Position numbers and translations under genes: made by a program
Assembly (NCBI GenBank): GCA_033856195.1
Contig: JAWVFL010000085.1
Location: 1 to 52,802, forward strand
DNA: 52,802 bases
DNA from: VRUE01 sp033856195
Lineage (GTDB): Bacteria; Actinomycetota; Thermoleophilia; Solirubrobacterales; 70-9
Reading direction: 5' to 3'
Shown: positions 1-9,818 of the stretch, piece after piece
Layout: each line of letters starts with the position of its first letter
Numbering within the stretch: the stretch's first letter is position 1
The notes under the pieces: generated by a model
What the model saw: the letters and a program-made list of their open reading frames with translations, nothing else
The model's database searches: none
What the model was told of the DNA's origin: nothing

Positions 1-641
1 CCCAGCAGCACCGGGTTGTTCTTGGTGCGGCGGGAGAGGATCTGCATGATCCGCTCGATCTCGGTCTCGCGACCGATCACCGGGTCGAGCTTGCCCTCCT
101 CGGCGAGGCGGGTCAGGTTGCGACCGAACTGGTCGAGCAGTTTCGAAGACTTTTTGCCCTCGCCCTGTCCGCCGGCGCCGCCACCGCTGCCGCTGCGACG
201 GCCGCCGGGGCCGGAGAGCATGCGGATCACCTCGTTGCGGATCTTGTCCGAGTCGGCGTCGAAGTCGAGCAGGATGCGGGCGGCGACGCCCTCGTTCTCA
301 CGCACCAGGCCGAGCAGGATGTGCTCGGTGCCGATGTAGTTGTGGCCGAGCGAGAGCGCCTCGCGCAGCGCCAGCTCGAGCACCTTCTTGGCGCGCGGCG
401 TGAACGGGATCTGGCCGGAGGTGACCTCCTCGCCGGAGCCGACGATGCGAACGACCTGCGAGCGAACCCTTTCGACGGTGATGTCGAGGGACTCGAGCAC
501 GCGCGCGGCAAGCCCCTCCTCCTCGCGGAGGAGACCGAGCAGGATGTGCTCGGTGCCGATGTAGTTGTGCTTGAGCGTCCGGGCCTCCTCCTGCGCTAGG
601 ACGACGACCTGACGAGCTCGCTCAGTGAATCGCTCGAACAA
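1..641 (-). CDS. clpC: ATP-dependent Clp protease ATP-binding subunit ClpC, N-terminal part (gene runs off the window)
   Basis: ClpC is a Hsp100 AAA+ unfoldase that feeds substrates to ClpP. About 213 residues are visible. They begin MFERFTERARQVV and contain two copies of the Clp_N repeat, each with the motif HNYIGTEHILLGL. A Gly/Ser/Lys-rich linker follows, then the start of the first AAA+ domain (DPVIGRETEIERI, NNPVLLG), which is cut just before Walker A is complete. The start is a TTG at 641-639, with AAGAGG six bases upstream on the minus strand. The two Clp_N repeats share about 35 identical bases (around 311-345 and 535-569), an internal duplication of the domain. The 220 bases upstream, up to lysS, hold no gene I can support. 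Confidence 0.95.
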   Translation of the reverse strand, partial: MFERFTERARQVVVLAQEEARTLKHNYIGTEHILLGLLREEEGLAARVLESLDITVERVRSQVVRIVGSGEEVTSGQIPFTPRAKKVLELALREALSLGHNYIGTEHILLGLVRENEGVAARILLDFDADSDKIRNEVIRMLSGPGGRRSGSGGGAGGQGEGKKSSKLLDQFGRNLTRLAEEGKLDPVIGRETEIERIMQILSRRTKNNPVLL

Positions 642-861
642 AAGAAACCTCTTCTTGGTCGAACCCGGGTGGCCCGAGTTACTACCGGTAGGCACCCATC
701 GATATCGGAAGGTGCCCTTGTGTCCCTTAACTCTACCGAGAGCGTCAGTCCGGCTCGGTGCGCCACTCATGCGCTAAGAGCGGGGTTTCATGCACAAAGA
801 GACCCAATTTCGCCCGAAAGCAGCGGTTAAGCCCGCGATTAGGCCCGCTACCTCTGCCGAC

Positions 862-2328
862 CTAGCTCTTCATCGCCGGGAACAGCAGGACCTCGCGGAT
901 GCTCGGTGCTCCCGTCAGCATCATCACCAGGCGGTCGACGCCGAGGCCGACGCCGCCGGTCGGCGGCATGCCCTGTTCGAGCGCTTCGATGTAGATCTCG
1001 TCGTATGGCTGCGCCTCGTCGTCGCCGCGGGCGATCTCGGCGGCCTGCTGTTCGAAGCGCCGCTTCTGCTCGTCCGGGTCGTTCAGCTCGCTGAACGAGT
1101 TGGCGATCTCGACGCCGCCGACGAAGGCCTCCCAGCGCTCGACCAGGCCCGGCTCGGAGCGGTGCGCCTTGGCGAAGGGCGAGAGCTCGACCGGGTAGTC
1201 GACGACGAAGGTCGGCTGGATCAGGCCGGGCTCGACGTCGCGCGAGAGCAGACCGTCGACCAGCTTGCCCCAGCCCTCCTCCGGGTCCACCTTGCCACCG
1301 ATCGCCCGGGCCAGCGCCTCGCGGTCGCGGTGCTCGGCGATGTCGACCCCGGAGCGCTCGAGGATCGCCTCGCGCAGGGTGATCCGCCGCCAGGGCGGCT
1401 TGAAGTCGATCTCCACCTCGCCGCGCTTGACGACCGTCGTCCCGAGGACCCGCTCGGCGGTCTCGGAGACCAGCAGCTCGAGGTCGTGCGCGGTCTTCTC
1501 GTAGTCGGCGTAGGCCTCGTACCACTCCAGCATCGTGAACTCGGGGTTGTGCTTGTGCGAGACGCCCTCGTTGCGGAAGTCCTTGCCGAGCTCGTAGACC
1601 CGGTCGAGGCCGCCGACCACCAGGCGCTTGAGGTAGAGCTCGGTGGCGATCCGCAGGTAGAAGTCGCGGTCCAGCTGGTTGTGGTGGGTGACGAAGGGGC
1701 GGGCCAGGGCGCCGCCGTAGAGCGGCTGCAGGACGGGGGTCTCGACCTCGACGAAGGCGTGTTCGTCGAGCCAGCGCCGCAGCTCGGTGATCGTCTTCGC
1801 GCGGATCCGGAAGCGCCGCCGGCTCTCCTCGTTGGCGATCAGGTCGAGCTCGCGGCGGCGGAAGCGGGTCTCGGTGTCCTCGAGGCCGTGGAACTTGTCG
1901 GGCGGTGGCCGCAGGCTCTTGGCGAGCAGCCGCCAGCGGTCGATCGCCAGCGATAGCTCGCCGCCGCGCCGGGTCGCCATCGCCGTGCCCTCGACGCCGA
2001 CGATGTCGCCGAGGTCGAGCTCGACCAGCAGCGCGTAGGCCTCCGGGCCGAGCAGGTCCTCGCGCGCGTGCAGCTGGATCTGGCCGCTGCCGTCGCGGAG
2101 GTCGAGGAAGCAGGCCTTGCCGTGGCCGCGGCGGGCGGTCAGCCGCCCGGCGACGCGGTGGCGCGACTCGGTCTCGATTCCCGGCGCCAGCCCCTCGTGG
2201 GCAGCGCGCACCTCGGCGATCTCCTCACGCTGGGCGAACTCGTGGGGAAACGGATCGATCCCCGCGTCCGTGATCCGCTGAAGCTTGTCCCTCCGATCGC
2301 GGAGGAGGTCGGAGCGCTCCTCGCTCAA
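862..2328 (-). CDS. lysS: Lysyl-tRNA synthetase, class II
   Basis: Charges tRNA-Lys with lysine in the cytoplasm. The 488 residues match the family length. An OB-fold anticodon-binding domain (roughly residues 55-160, including VAGRLTARRGHGKACFLDL) is followed by the class II catalytic core. Motif 2 is FRNEGVSHKHNPEFTMLEWY and motif 3 is GLGVDRLVMMLTG near the C-terminus. The start codon is TTG at 2328-2326 and overlaps the greA stop codon in the string TTGA, so lysS is probably translationally coupled to greA. It ends 220 bases before the clpC start, and no clear terminator was seen there. Confidence 0.97.
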   Translation of the reverse strand: MSEERSDLLRDRRDKLQRITDAGIDPFPHEFAQREEIAEVRAAHEGLAPGIETESRHRVAGRLTARRGHGKACFLDLRDGSGQIQLHAREDLLGPEAYALLVELDLGDIVGVEGTAMATRRGGELSLAIDRWRLLAKSLRPPPDKFHGLEDTETRFRRRELDLIANEESRRRFRIRAKTITELRRWLDEHAFVEVETPVLQPLYGGALARPFVTHHNQLDRDFYLRIATELYLKRLVVGGLDRVYELGKDFRNEGVSHKHNPEFTMLEWYEAYADYEKTAHDLELLVSETAERVLGTTVVKRGEVEIDFKPPWRRITLREAILERSGVDIAEHRDREALARAIGGKVDPEEGWGKLVDGLLSRDVEPGLIQPTFVVDYPVELSPFAKAHRSEPGLVERWEAFVGGVEIANSFSELNDPDEQKRRFEQQAAEIARGDDEAQPYDEIYIEALEQGMPPTGGVGLGVDRLVMMLTGAPSIREVLLFPAMKS

Positions 2329-2810
2329 GCCTTCTCGATCTTCGTGATTTTGAATTTTTTCTTCGGCCCGCGCGGCGGCTCGACGACGACGACGTCGTTG
2401 CGCTTCTTCCCGATCAGCGCCTTGCCGATCGGCGACTCGTTGGAGAGCTTGTGCTCCAGCGGGTTGGCCTCGGTCGAGCCGACGATCTGAAATTTCTGCG
2501 AGTCGCCGGATTTCTGGTCTTTGACGTGGACGACGGAGCCGAACCCGACCTCGTCGGTGCTCAGCGACTTCTCGTCGATCACGGTCGCGCGCCGCAGCCG
2601 CTCTTCGAGCTGGGCGATCCGGTTCTCGAGCAGCGCCTGTTCGTTCTTGGCGTCGTCGTATTCGGCGTTCTCGGAGATGTCGCCGAATTCCCGGGCCTCC
2701 TTGATCCGCGCCGCGACCTCACGGCGTTTGACCGTGGAAAGCTGCTCGATCTCCTCTTTCAGTTTCTCGAGACCCTCGGGGGTGATGACCGCCTGGCGAC
2801 TCACTTGCAC
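2325..2810 (-). CDS. greA: Transcription elongation factor GreA
   Basis: GreA binds in the RNA polymerase secondary channel and stimulates cleavage of backtracked transcripts. The 161-residue product has the N-terminal antiparallel coiled coil (residues ~5-75) with the acidic tip motif DISENAEYDDAK. The C-terminal FKBP-like domain contains NPLEHKLSNESPIGKALIGK. Length and motifs are typical. Translation starts at a GTG at 2810-2808 behind GCGAGG; a second in-frame GTG lies two codons later. The stop overlaps the lysS start. A candidate -10 box and a strong terminator-like hairpin lie in the 134-base leader, so greA may be attenuated. Confidence 0.96.
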   Translation of the reverse strand: MQVSRQAVITPEGLEKLKEEIEQLSTVKRREVAARIKEAREFGDISENAEYDDAKNEQALLENRIAQLEERLRRATVIDEKSLSTDEVGFGSVVHVKDQKSGDSQKFQIVGSTEANPLEHKLSNESPIGKALIGKKRNDVVVVEPPRGPKKKFKITKIEKA

Positions 2811-2860
2811 TACCTCGCTTTTGGGTTCGGGGAAGCCCTATTTCGGGTGCGCCCTGAGCG

Positions 2861-2883
2861 AAAAAAACGTCCCGACGGGGACG
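2861..2883 (-). terminator. Intrinsic terminator or attenuator in front of greA
   Basis: On the minus strand CGTCCC pairs with GGGACG (2883-2878 with 2873-2868) across a four-base CGTC loop. Seven T residues (2867-2861) follow immediately. It may end the coaX-dus transcript, or it may work as an attenuator of a greA transcript begun at the TATAAT upstream. Confidence 0.7.
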
Positions 2884-2917
2884 CGAACTTCGCCGCACCT
2901 GGGCTAAGAGTCGCGGG

Positions 2918-2923
2918 ATTATA
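2918..2923 (-). promoter_or_regulatory. Candidate -10 box (TATAAT) for greA-lysS
   Basis: A perfect TATAAT reads on the minus strand about 110 bases before the greA start and just after the dus stop. No good -35 hexamer sits 17 bases upstream (GATAGC), so the promoter call rests on the -10 alone. TATAAT is uncommon by chance in DNA this rich in GC. Confidence 0.4.
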
Positions 2924-2944
2924 GCGGGGGTACCAAGCGGGCTA

Positions 2945-3949
2945 TCAGGCGGATCCAACGAAGCCGTCTTGGGCGGTCAATGACCGGACCAAAATTCTTG
3001 CGCGATCGAGGCCGGCGCTGCGGTGGAGCTCGTCGACCAGAGCCGCCGGGGCGTCGAGGCGCTCGCTGTACCAGGGGTAGAACTTGCGCAGGTAGCGCTC
3101 GGCCCGCTCGCTCCCCAGATGCTCCTCGGCGCGGTCGATCACCCAGAGCAGCTCGGCGACGACTTCCTCGCGCGAGGGAGGCTCCACCCGGCGCCCCGTC
3201 AGTTCCTCGAAGACCCAGGGATTGCCGAGCGAGCCGCGCGCGATCATCACCGCGTCGGCCCCCGACTCCTCGTAGGCGGCCCGCGCCGCCGGGGCGCTGC
3301 TGAGCCCGCCGGAGACGATCACCGGCACCGTCACCCGCTCGACCAGCTCACGGGTCAGGGCATAGTCGGGCTGGCCCTTGTGGCCCTTGGTCGCCGCCCG
3401 CGGGTGGAAGGCGATCGCCGCCACCCCGGCCTCCTCGGCGAGCCGCACGGCGAGCTCGAAGCCGGAGCGATCTCCCGCCTCGATTCCGGAGCGCAGCTTC
3501 ACGGTGACCGGCAGGCCGCTGCCCTCGGCGGCCCCGCGGGCCAGCGCCAGGGCCAGCTCGGGGTCGCGCAGCAGCTGCGCGCCGGCCCCGGTCTTGCGCA
3601 CCTTCGGCACCGGACAGCCCATGTTGATGTCGATCAGGTCGGCGCCCGCGGCGGCGGCGATCTCCGCCCCCGAGCGCAACACCTCGGCGTCGTGACCGAA
3701 CAGCTGCACGGAGACCGGGTGCTCGTCGGGGTGGATCCGCATCAGGTCGCGCAGGGTGCGCTCGTTGCGGTAGTGGAGGGCGAAGCTGGAGACCATCTCG
3801 GAGACGGCGAGGCCGGCGCCGTGGCGTTTGGCCTGCAGGCGCACGAACCAGTTGCCGATCCCCGCCAGCGGCGCCAGCAGGACCCGGTTGGCGTTCGGGA
3901 TGCCGCCGATCTCGAACGGCTCGGTGAGCTCAGGCCGAGTTGCGCTCAT
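2945..3949 (-). CDS. dus: tRNA-dihydrouridine synthase (Dus family)
   Basis: An FMN-dependent enzyme that reduces uridines in tRNA D-loops. The 334 residues form a TIM barrel starting at LLAPLAGIGNWFVR. The signature with the catalytic cysteine is DINMGCPVPKVRKTGAGAQL, and phosphate-binding segments such as VIVSGGL and VMIARGSLGNPWVF follow. Length is normal for the family. The ATG at 3949 lies inside the 3' end of coaX (20-base overlap), so the two genes are probably translationally coupled. The same coaX/dus/greA/lysS/clpC order is seen in many actinobacteria and Firmicutes in varying forms. Confidence 0.93.
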   Translation of the reverse strand: MSATRPELTEPFEIGGIPNANRVLLAPLAGIGNWFVRLQAKRHGAGLAVSEMVSSFALHYRNERTLRDLMRIHPDEHPVSVQLFGHDAEVLRSGAEIAAAAGADLIDINMGCPVPKVRKTGAGAQLLRDPELALALARGAAEGSGLPVTVKLRSGIEAGDRSGFELAVRLAEEAGVAAIAFHPRAATKGHKGQPDYALTRELVERVTVPVIVSGGLSSAPAARAAYEESGADAVMIARGSLGNPWVFEELTGRRVEPPSREEVVAELLWVIDRAEEHLGSERAERYLRKFYPWYSERLDAPAALVDELHRSAGLDRARILVRSLTAQDGFVGSA

Positions 3950-4694
3950 GGATCAGGCGCAGCCCGGTCAGGGTCAGGAGGTCGTCGACCTCGTCGATCG
4001 TCTCGGTGAAGGGGACCACGGCCGAGGCGTAGCCACCGGTGGCGAGCAGCCGCGGGTTCGGCAGTTCCTCTTCGATCCGGCGGACGATGCCGTCGATCAG
4101 GCCGGCGAAGCCGAAGATGAACCCGGAGTTGATCGCCGCCCGGGTCGAGCGGCCGATCGCCTCCCGCGGCTCTTCGAGGTCGATCCGGCTGATCCGCGCC
4201 GCCCGGTCGATCAGGGCGGTGAGCGAAGGCGCGAGGCCGGGGCCGATCGCGCCGCCGAGGTACTCGCCGTCGGCGGAGACGGCGTCGATGTTGATGCCGG
4301 TGCCGAAATCGACGGAGATGCAGGCCTCGCCGAAGCGGTCATAGGCTGCGATCGCGTTGACCAGCCGGTCGGCTCCCACCTCGAGCGGATTCTCGATCCG
4401 GATCGGCATCCCGGTCTTGAGGCCGGGGCCGATCGTCAGGCAGTCGGCTTCCAGGTAGCGCTCGGTGAGCTGTTCGAACTGGGCGCCGAGCGGCGGCACC
4501 ACCGAGGAGACGCAGACCGCGTCGACCTCGGTGAAGGACATCTCGCAGAGCGCGAAGAGCCCGTCGATCCGCGCGGCGAGCTCGTCGCCGGTCGCGCCCG
4601 AGCGGGTCTGGAAGCGCCAGTGCTCGACCAGTTGGTCGGCTTCGAAGACGCCGAGGTGGGTCTGGGTGTTGCCGATGTCGACCGCGAGCAGCAT
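3930..4694 (-). CDS. coaX: Type III pantothenate kinase (CoaX)
   Basis: Catalyses ATP-dependent phosphorylation of pantothenate, the first step of coenzyme A synthesis. The 254-residue product belongs to the ASKHA (actin-like) fold. It shows the phosphate-1 motif LLAVDIGNTQTHLG at the N-terminus, the pantothenate-binding segment GADRLVNAIAAY, and phosphate-2 motif ISVDFGTGINIDAV. The reading frame stays open to 4868, but the family always begins at MLLAVDIGNT, so the ATG at 4694 is chosen. The 3' end overlaps dus by 20 bases. The gene is divergent from the glutathione S-transferase-like gene across 103 bases. Confidence 0.94.
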   Translation of the reverse strand: MLLAVDIGNTQTHLGVFEADQLVEHWRFQTRSGATGDELAARIDGLFALCEMSFTEVDAVCVSSVVPPLGAQFEQLTERYLEADCLTIGPGLKTGMPIRIENPLEVGADRLVNAIAAYDRFGEACISVDFGTGINIDAVSADGEYLGGAIGPGLAPSLTALIDRAARISRIDLEEPREAIGRSTRAAINSGFIFGFAGLIDGIVRRIEEELPNPRLLATGGYASAVVPFTETIDEVDDLLTLTGLRLIHERNSA

Positions 4695-4797
4695 CGGCTG
4701 ATTATCGCCTGAGGAGGGCAGGCGCCGCACCTCCGCGGCCGAGGCGGGACCCCAAAGGGGTGGTGTCCCGGCTGACTTCTGCATAGGATCGTGTCGA

Positions 4798-5553
4798 ATG
4801 AGCGCCCGCCTCTTCATCATTCCCGCCTCGCACCCGAGCATCACGGTCGAGCTGATGCTCGACCACAAGGGGATCCCCTACAAGCGCACCGACCTGCTGC
4901 CGGTGATCTCCAAGGGCGTGCTGCGCGCCGCCGGCTTCCCCGGCGTCACCGTGCCGGCGCTGAAGATCGAGGGCAGCAAGGTCCAGGGCTCCCGCCCGAT
5001 CGCCCGCGAGCTCGAGCGGCTGCGCCCGCAGCCGCCGCTCTTCCCCAGCGACCCGGCACAGCGGGCCGCGGTCGAGGAGGCCGAGCGGTTCGGCGACGAG
5101 GAGCTGCAGCACCCGATCCGCCAGATCCTCTGGTGGGGGATGAAGCGCGACAAGGCGCCGCTGCGCAGCTACTCCGAGGGCGCCAAGATCGGGATGCCGA
5201 TCGGGCTGGCGGTGAAGACGGCGGCCCCGATCGTCGCTCTCTCCGCCCGCTTCAACGAGGCCGACGACGAGCACGCGCGCAAGGCGCTCACCGAACTCCC
5301 CGCTCTGCTGCGGAAGGTCGACGACCTGATCGCCGCCGGCACGATCGGCGGCGAGCAGCTGAACGCCGCCGACTTCCAGATCGCGACCAGCATCGGCCTG
5401 GCGATGACCCTCGACGACCTCCGCCCGGCGATCGAGAACCGTCCGGCCGGAGCCCTGGCCAAGCGCGTCGTCCCGAACTACCCCGGCAGGATGCCGGCGA
5501 TCCTCCCGCCCGCCTGGCTCGAGCCGCTGCGCGGCGAGCCGGCGGCCGCCTAG
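4798..5553 (+). CDS. Glutathione S-transferase-like protein (thioredoxin-fold N-terminus)
   Basis: The 251-residue protein begins LFIIPASHPSITVELMLDHK, which fits the GST N-terminal thioredoxin-like domain. It includes the cis-Pro region (GVTVPALKIEGS) and the glutathione-gamma-glutamyl type segment QGSRPIARELE. An all-helical C-terminal domain follows, with the LNAADFQIATSI pattern typical of GSTs. Actinobacteria mostly use mycothiol rather than glutathione, so the real thiol partner is unknown. The gene stands alone on the plus strand between minus-strand operons and ends four bases before the convergent folK. ATG at 4798 is the only sensible start. Confidence 0.8.
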   Translation: MSARLFIIPASHPSITVELMLDHKGIPYKRTDLLPVISKGVLRAAGFPGVTVPALKIEGSKVQGSRPIARELERLRPQPPLFPSDPAQRAAVEEAERFGDEELQHPIRQILWWGMKRDKAPLRSYSEGAKIGMPIGLAVKTAAPIVALSARFNEADDEHARKALTELPALLRKVDDLIAAGTIGGEQLNAADFQIATSIGLAMTLDDLRPAIENRPAGALAKRVVPNYPGRMPAILPPAWLEPLRGEPAAA

Positions 5554-5557
5554 CCAG

Positions 5558-6052
5558 CTACAGCGAGCCGCGGCGCTCGACCCGCTGCTCGTCCTCGGGC
5601 AGCGCCGCCAGGGCGGCGGCGAGGCGAGTGCCGTCGGGCAGGGTCAGCTCGGGCTCGAGCTCGAGCAGCGGCGCGAGGACGAAGCGGCGCGTCGTCACCT
5701 CGCGATGGGGCAGGGTGAGGCGGTCGCTGCTGAGCTCGAGGTCGCCGAGCAGGAGCAGGTCGACGTCGAGCGGGCGGGGGCTGTGGCGGGGCAGGTCGAA
5801 GGCGCGGCCGCGCTCGGCCTCGACCGCCTTGCAGGCGTCGAGCAGGGCCTCGGGCTCGAGGTCGGTGCGAATCCGGACCGCGGCGTTGAGGAAGTCGGGC
5901 TGGTCGAGGATCTCGCCGACCGGCTCGGTCGCGTAGAGCGAGGAGACAGCCTCGACCTCCACTCCGCGCTCGCCGAGCAGCTCGACCGCGGCGCGCAGAT
6001 GACCCGCCGAGTCGCCGACGTTGGAGCCGAGACCGAGGTAGCCGACGCGCAA
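5558..6052 (-). CDS. folK: 2-amino-4-hydroxy-6-hydroxymethyldihydropteridine pyrophosphokinase (HPPK)
   Basis: Transfers pyrophosphate from ATP to 6-hydroxymethyl-dihydropterin in folate synthesis. The 164 residues match the family. The N-terminus YLGLGSNVGDSAGHL, the pterin-binding FLNAAVRI segment and the metal/ATP motif RPLDVDLLLLGD are all present. It is the last gene of a folP-folB-folK group and starts four bases after the folB stop, implying a shared transcript. The C-terminal residues after LPEDEQ look disordered. Confidence 0.95.
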   Translation of the reverse strand: MRVGYLGLGSNVGDSAGHLRAAVELLGERGVEVEAVSSLYATEPVGEILDQPDFLNAAVRIRTDLEPEALLDACKAVEAERGRAFDLPRHSPRPLDVDLLLLGDLELSSDRLTLPHREVTTRRFVLAPLLELEPELTLPDGTRLAAALAALPEDEQRVERRGSL

Positions 6053-6056
6053 GCGC

Positions 6057-6482
6057 CTAGCCTTCGGGCGGGTCGGAGTCCTCGTCGCCGGCGCGTTCCT
6101 GGGTGACCTCGACCGCCACCTCCTGGATCGCCAGCGGCAGGGGCGGCTCCGGCTTGGCGGCCCGGACGCGGACCGATTCGCAGCCGTAGCGCTCCATCAA
6201 CCGCTCGCCGACCACCTGCGCCAGCCGCTCCAGCGTGCGGTAGCTGCGCTCGGTCGCCGCGAGGGCGACGATGTCGCAGACCTGGGCGTAGTCGACCGTG
6301 TCCTCGAGGCGGTCGGTCAAGACCGCGTCGCAGTCGGGAACGTCGAAGGAGATGTCGAACTCGAGCCGCTGACCGACCTCCTGCTCGGCCTCGCTGACGC
6401 CGTGGTGGGTGTAGATCGAGAGGCCGCGCAACTCGACCTCGGTGCTCGACTCGATCCCGTTCTCGTGGCCGTGTCCCTCCAT
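6057..6482 (-). CDS. folB: Dihydroneopterin aldolase
   Basis: Converts dihydroneopterin to 6-hydroxymethyl-dihydropterin and glycolaldehyde. The 141-residue protein carries VELRGLSIYTHHGVSEAEQ with the conserved catalytic Glu, the segment DTVDYAQVC, and the C-terminal RAAKPEPPLPLAIQEVAVEV with the catalytic Lys. A 15-residue N-terminal lead-in (MEGHGHENGIESS) and an acidic tail lie outside the fold. It sits between folP (12 bases upstream) and folK (4 bases downstream) on the same strand. Confidence 0.94.
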   Translation of the reverse strand: MEGHGHENGIESSTEVELRGLSIYTHHGVSEAEQEVGQRLEFDISFDVPDCDAVLTDRLEDTVDYAQVCDIVALAATERSYRTLERLAQVVGERLMERYGCESVRVRAAKPEPPLPLAIQEVAVEVTQERAGDEDSDPPEG

Positions 6483-6494
6483 CGCTCCTGGAAC

Positions 6495-7274
6495 CTATCC
6501 GAGCACCGCGTCGGCCAGCGCCAGGGCCTGGCGGACCTCGGCGACGTCGTGGACCCGCAGCACGTCCGCCCCCGCCGCGGCGGCGAGGACGGTGCTGGCG
6601 ATCGTGCCGCCGAGCCGCTCGCCCGCGGCCGAGCCGTCGAGGCGGCCGATGAAGCCCTTGCGCGAGGTGCCGATCACCAGCGGCTGGCCGAGCTCCTTCA
6701 GCTCGCCGAGCCGGCGCAGCAGCTCGAGGTTGTGCTCGGTCGTCTTGCCGAAGCCGATCCCGGGATCGACCCAGATCCGCTCCGCGGCGATGCCGGCGGC
6801 CAACGCGACCTCGATCCGTTCCGCCAAGAACTCCTTGACGCGGACGAGAACGTCGTCGTAGGCCGGTGCGTCCTGCATCGTCCGTGGCTCCCCCCGCATG
6901 TGCATCAGGACCACGGTCGCCTCGCGCGCGGCGCAGAGCCCCGCCATCTCCGGGTCGCCGCGCAGGGCGGTGATGTCGTTGACGATCGTCGCCCCCGCGT
7001 CGAGCGCCGCCGCGGCAACCACCGCCTTGTAGGTGTCGATCGAGATCGTCGCCCCCGCCAGCGCCTCGACAACCGGCAACACCCGGCGCAGCTCCTCGGC
7101 CTCACCGACCGGCTCCGCCCCCGGGCGCGTCGACTCGCCGCCGACGTCGACGATGTCGGCGCCGGCTGCGACCAGTTCCTCGCCGTGAGCGATCGCCGCT
7201 CCGGGATCGAGGTAGAGACCGCCGTCCGAGAAGGAGTCGGGGGTCACGTTCACGACCCCCATCAATTTCGCCAT
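6495..7274 (-). CDS. folP: Dihydropteroate synthase
   Basis: Condenses hydroxymethyl-dihydropterin pyrophosphate with p-aminobenzoate; the enzyme is the sulfonamide target. The 259 residues form a TIM barrel with the two family signatures GVVNVTPDSFSDGG near residue 6 and DIVDVGGESTRPGAEP near residue 41. Further segments are ATIVNDITALRG and WVDPGIGFGKT. The ATG at 7274 is 14 bases after the ftsH stop. In many actinobacteria folE lies between ftsH and folP; here it is absent, so GTP cyclohydrolase must be encoded elsewhere. Confidence 0.96.
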   Translation of the reverse strand: MAKLMGVVNVTPDSFSDGGLYLDPGAAIAHGEELVAAGADIVDVGGESTRPGAEPVGEAEELRRVLPVVEALAGATISIDTYKAVVAAAALDAGATIVNDITALRGDPEMAGLCAAREATVVLMHMRGEPRTMQDAPAYDDVLVRVKEFLAERIEVALAAGIAAERIWVDPGIGFGKTTEHNLELLRRLGELKELGQPLVIGTSRKGFIGRLDGSAAGERLGGTIASTVLAAAAGADVLRVHDVAEVRQALALADAVLG

Positions 7275-7288
7275 CGGCGAGCTAGGGG

Positions 7289-9238
<1,950 letters not shown>

Positions 9239-9240
9239 GG

Positions 9241-9274
9241 GTAAAAATCAGCGTACCAGGGCGGTTTTACCGCC
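9241..9274 (-). terminator. Small hairpin between hpt and ftsH
   Basis: GGCGGT and ACCGCC (9260-9265 and 9269-9274) form a six-base stem with a three-base loop directly after the hpt stop. A run of five T on the minus strand lies about 12 bases further on. It is too far from a T-tract for a classical terminator and may only modulate readthrough into ftsH. Confidence 0.3.
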
Positions 9275-9807
9275 TAGTCCGCCAACGCGGCGACGTAATC
9301 GAGGTTGCGGTAGCGCTGAGCGTGGTCGAGGCCGTAGCCGATCGCGAAGCGATTGGGGATCTCGAAGCCGATGTAGCGCGGCGAAAGGTCGACCCGCAGC
9401 CGCTCCGGCTTGGTCAGCAGCGCGCAGACCTCGAGCGAGGCGGGCCCGCGAGCGCGCAGGTTGCGCATCAGGTACTGGAGGGTGAGGCCGGAGTCGATGA
9501 TGTCCTCGACGATCAGCACGTCGCGGCCCTCGATCGGGGCGTCGAGATCCTTGAGGATCCGCACCACGCCCGAGGAGTCGGTCTGCGAGCCGTAGCTGGA
9601 GACCGCCATGAAGTCGATCTCGCAGGGAACGTCGATGTGCCGCATCAGGTCGGCGAGGAAGAGCACCGCGCCCTTCAGCACCCCGACCAGGATCAGCTCG
9701 CGGCCAGCGTAGTCGCGGCTGATCTCCTCGCCAAGAGACGCGACCCGGGCCTGCAGCTCGTCTCTGGCGACCAGGGTCTCGCCGATTCCGCGTTCCGGGG
9801 GAGTCAC
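9274..9807 (-). CDS. hpt: Hypoxanthine phosphoribosyltransferase
   Basis: Salvages hypoxanthine and guanine using PRPP. The C-terminal part of a longer open frame encodes a 177-residue protein of family length. It has EISRDYAGRELILVGVLKGA, the metal/PRPP motif DVLIVEDIIDSGLTLQYL (the PRPP loop with paired acidic residues) and the C-terminal FEIPNRFAIGYGLD. I place the start at a GTG at 9807-9805, 11 bases after the tilS stop. The upstream part of the same frame is only the antisense-free shadow of tilS. No strong ribosome site precedes this GTG, so translation may be coupled to tilS. Confidence 0.92.
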   Translation of the reverse strand: MTPPERGIGETLVARDELQARVASLGEEISRDYAGRELILVGVLKGAVLFLADLMRHIDVPCEIDFMAVSSYGSQTDSSGVVRILKDLDAPIEGRDVLIVEDIIDSGLTLQYLMRNLRARGPASLEVCALLTKPERLRVDLSPRYIGFEIPNRFAIGYGLDHAQRYRNLDYVAALAD

Positions 9808-9818
9808 CGAGCGGCAGA

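Noticed and set aside
311..569. A 35-base direct repeat (around 311-345 and 535-569)
   Set aside because: It encodes the duplicated Clp_N motif HNYIGTEHILLG of ClpC and needs no other explanation than the domain duplication.
790..1956. A 388-residue plus-strand frame opposite lysS
   Set aside because: lysS motifs on the minus strand are complete; the plus-strand product is a Val/Leu/Asp-rich shadow typical of GC-rich antisense frames.
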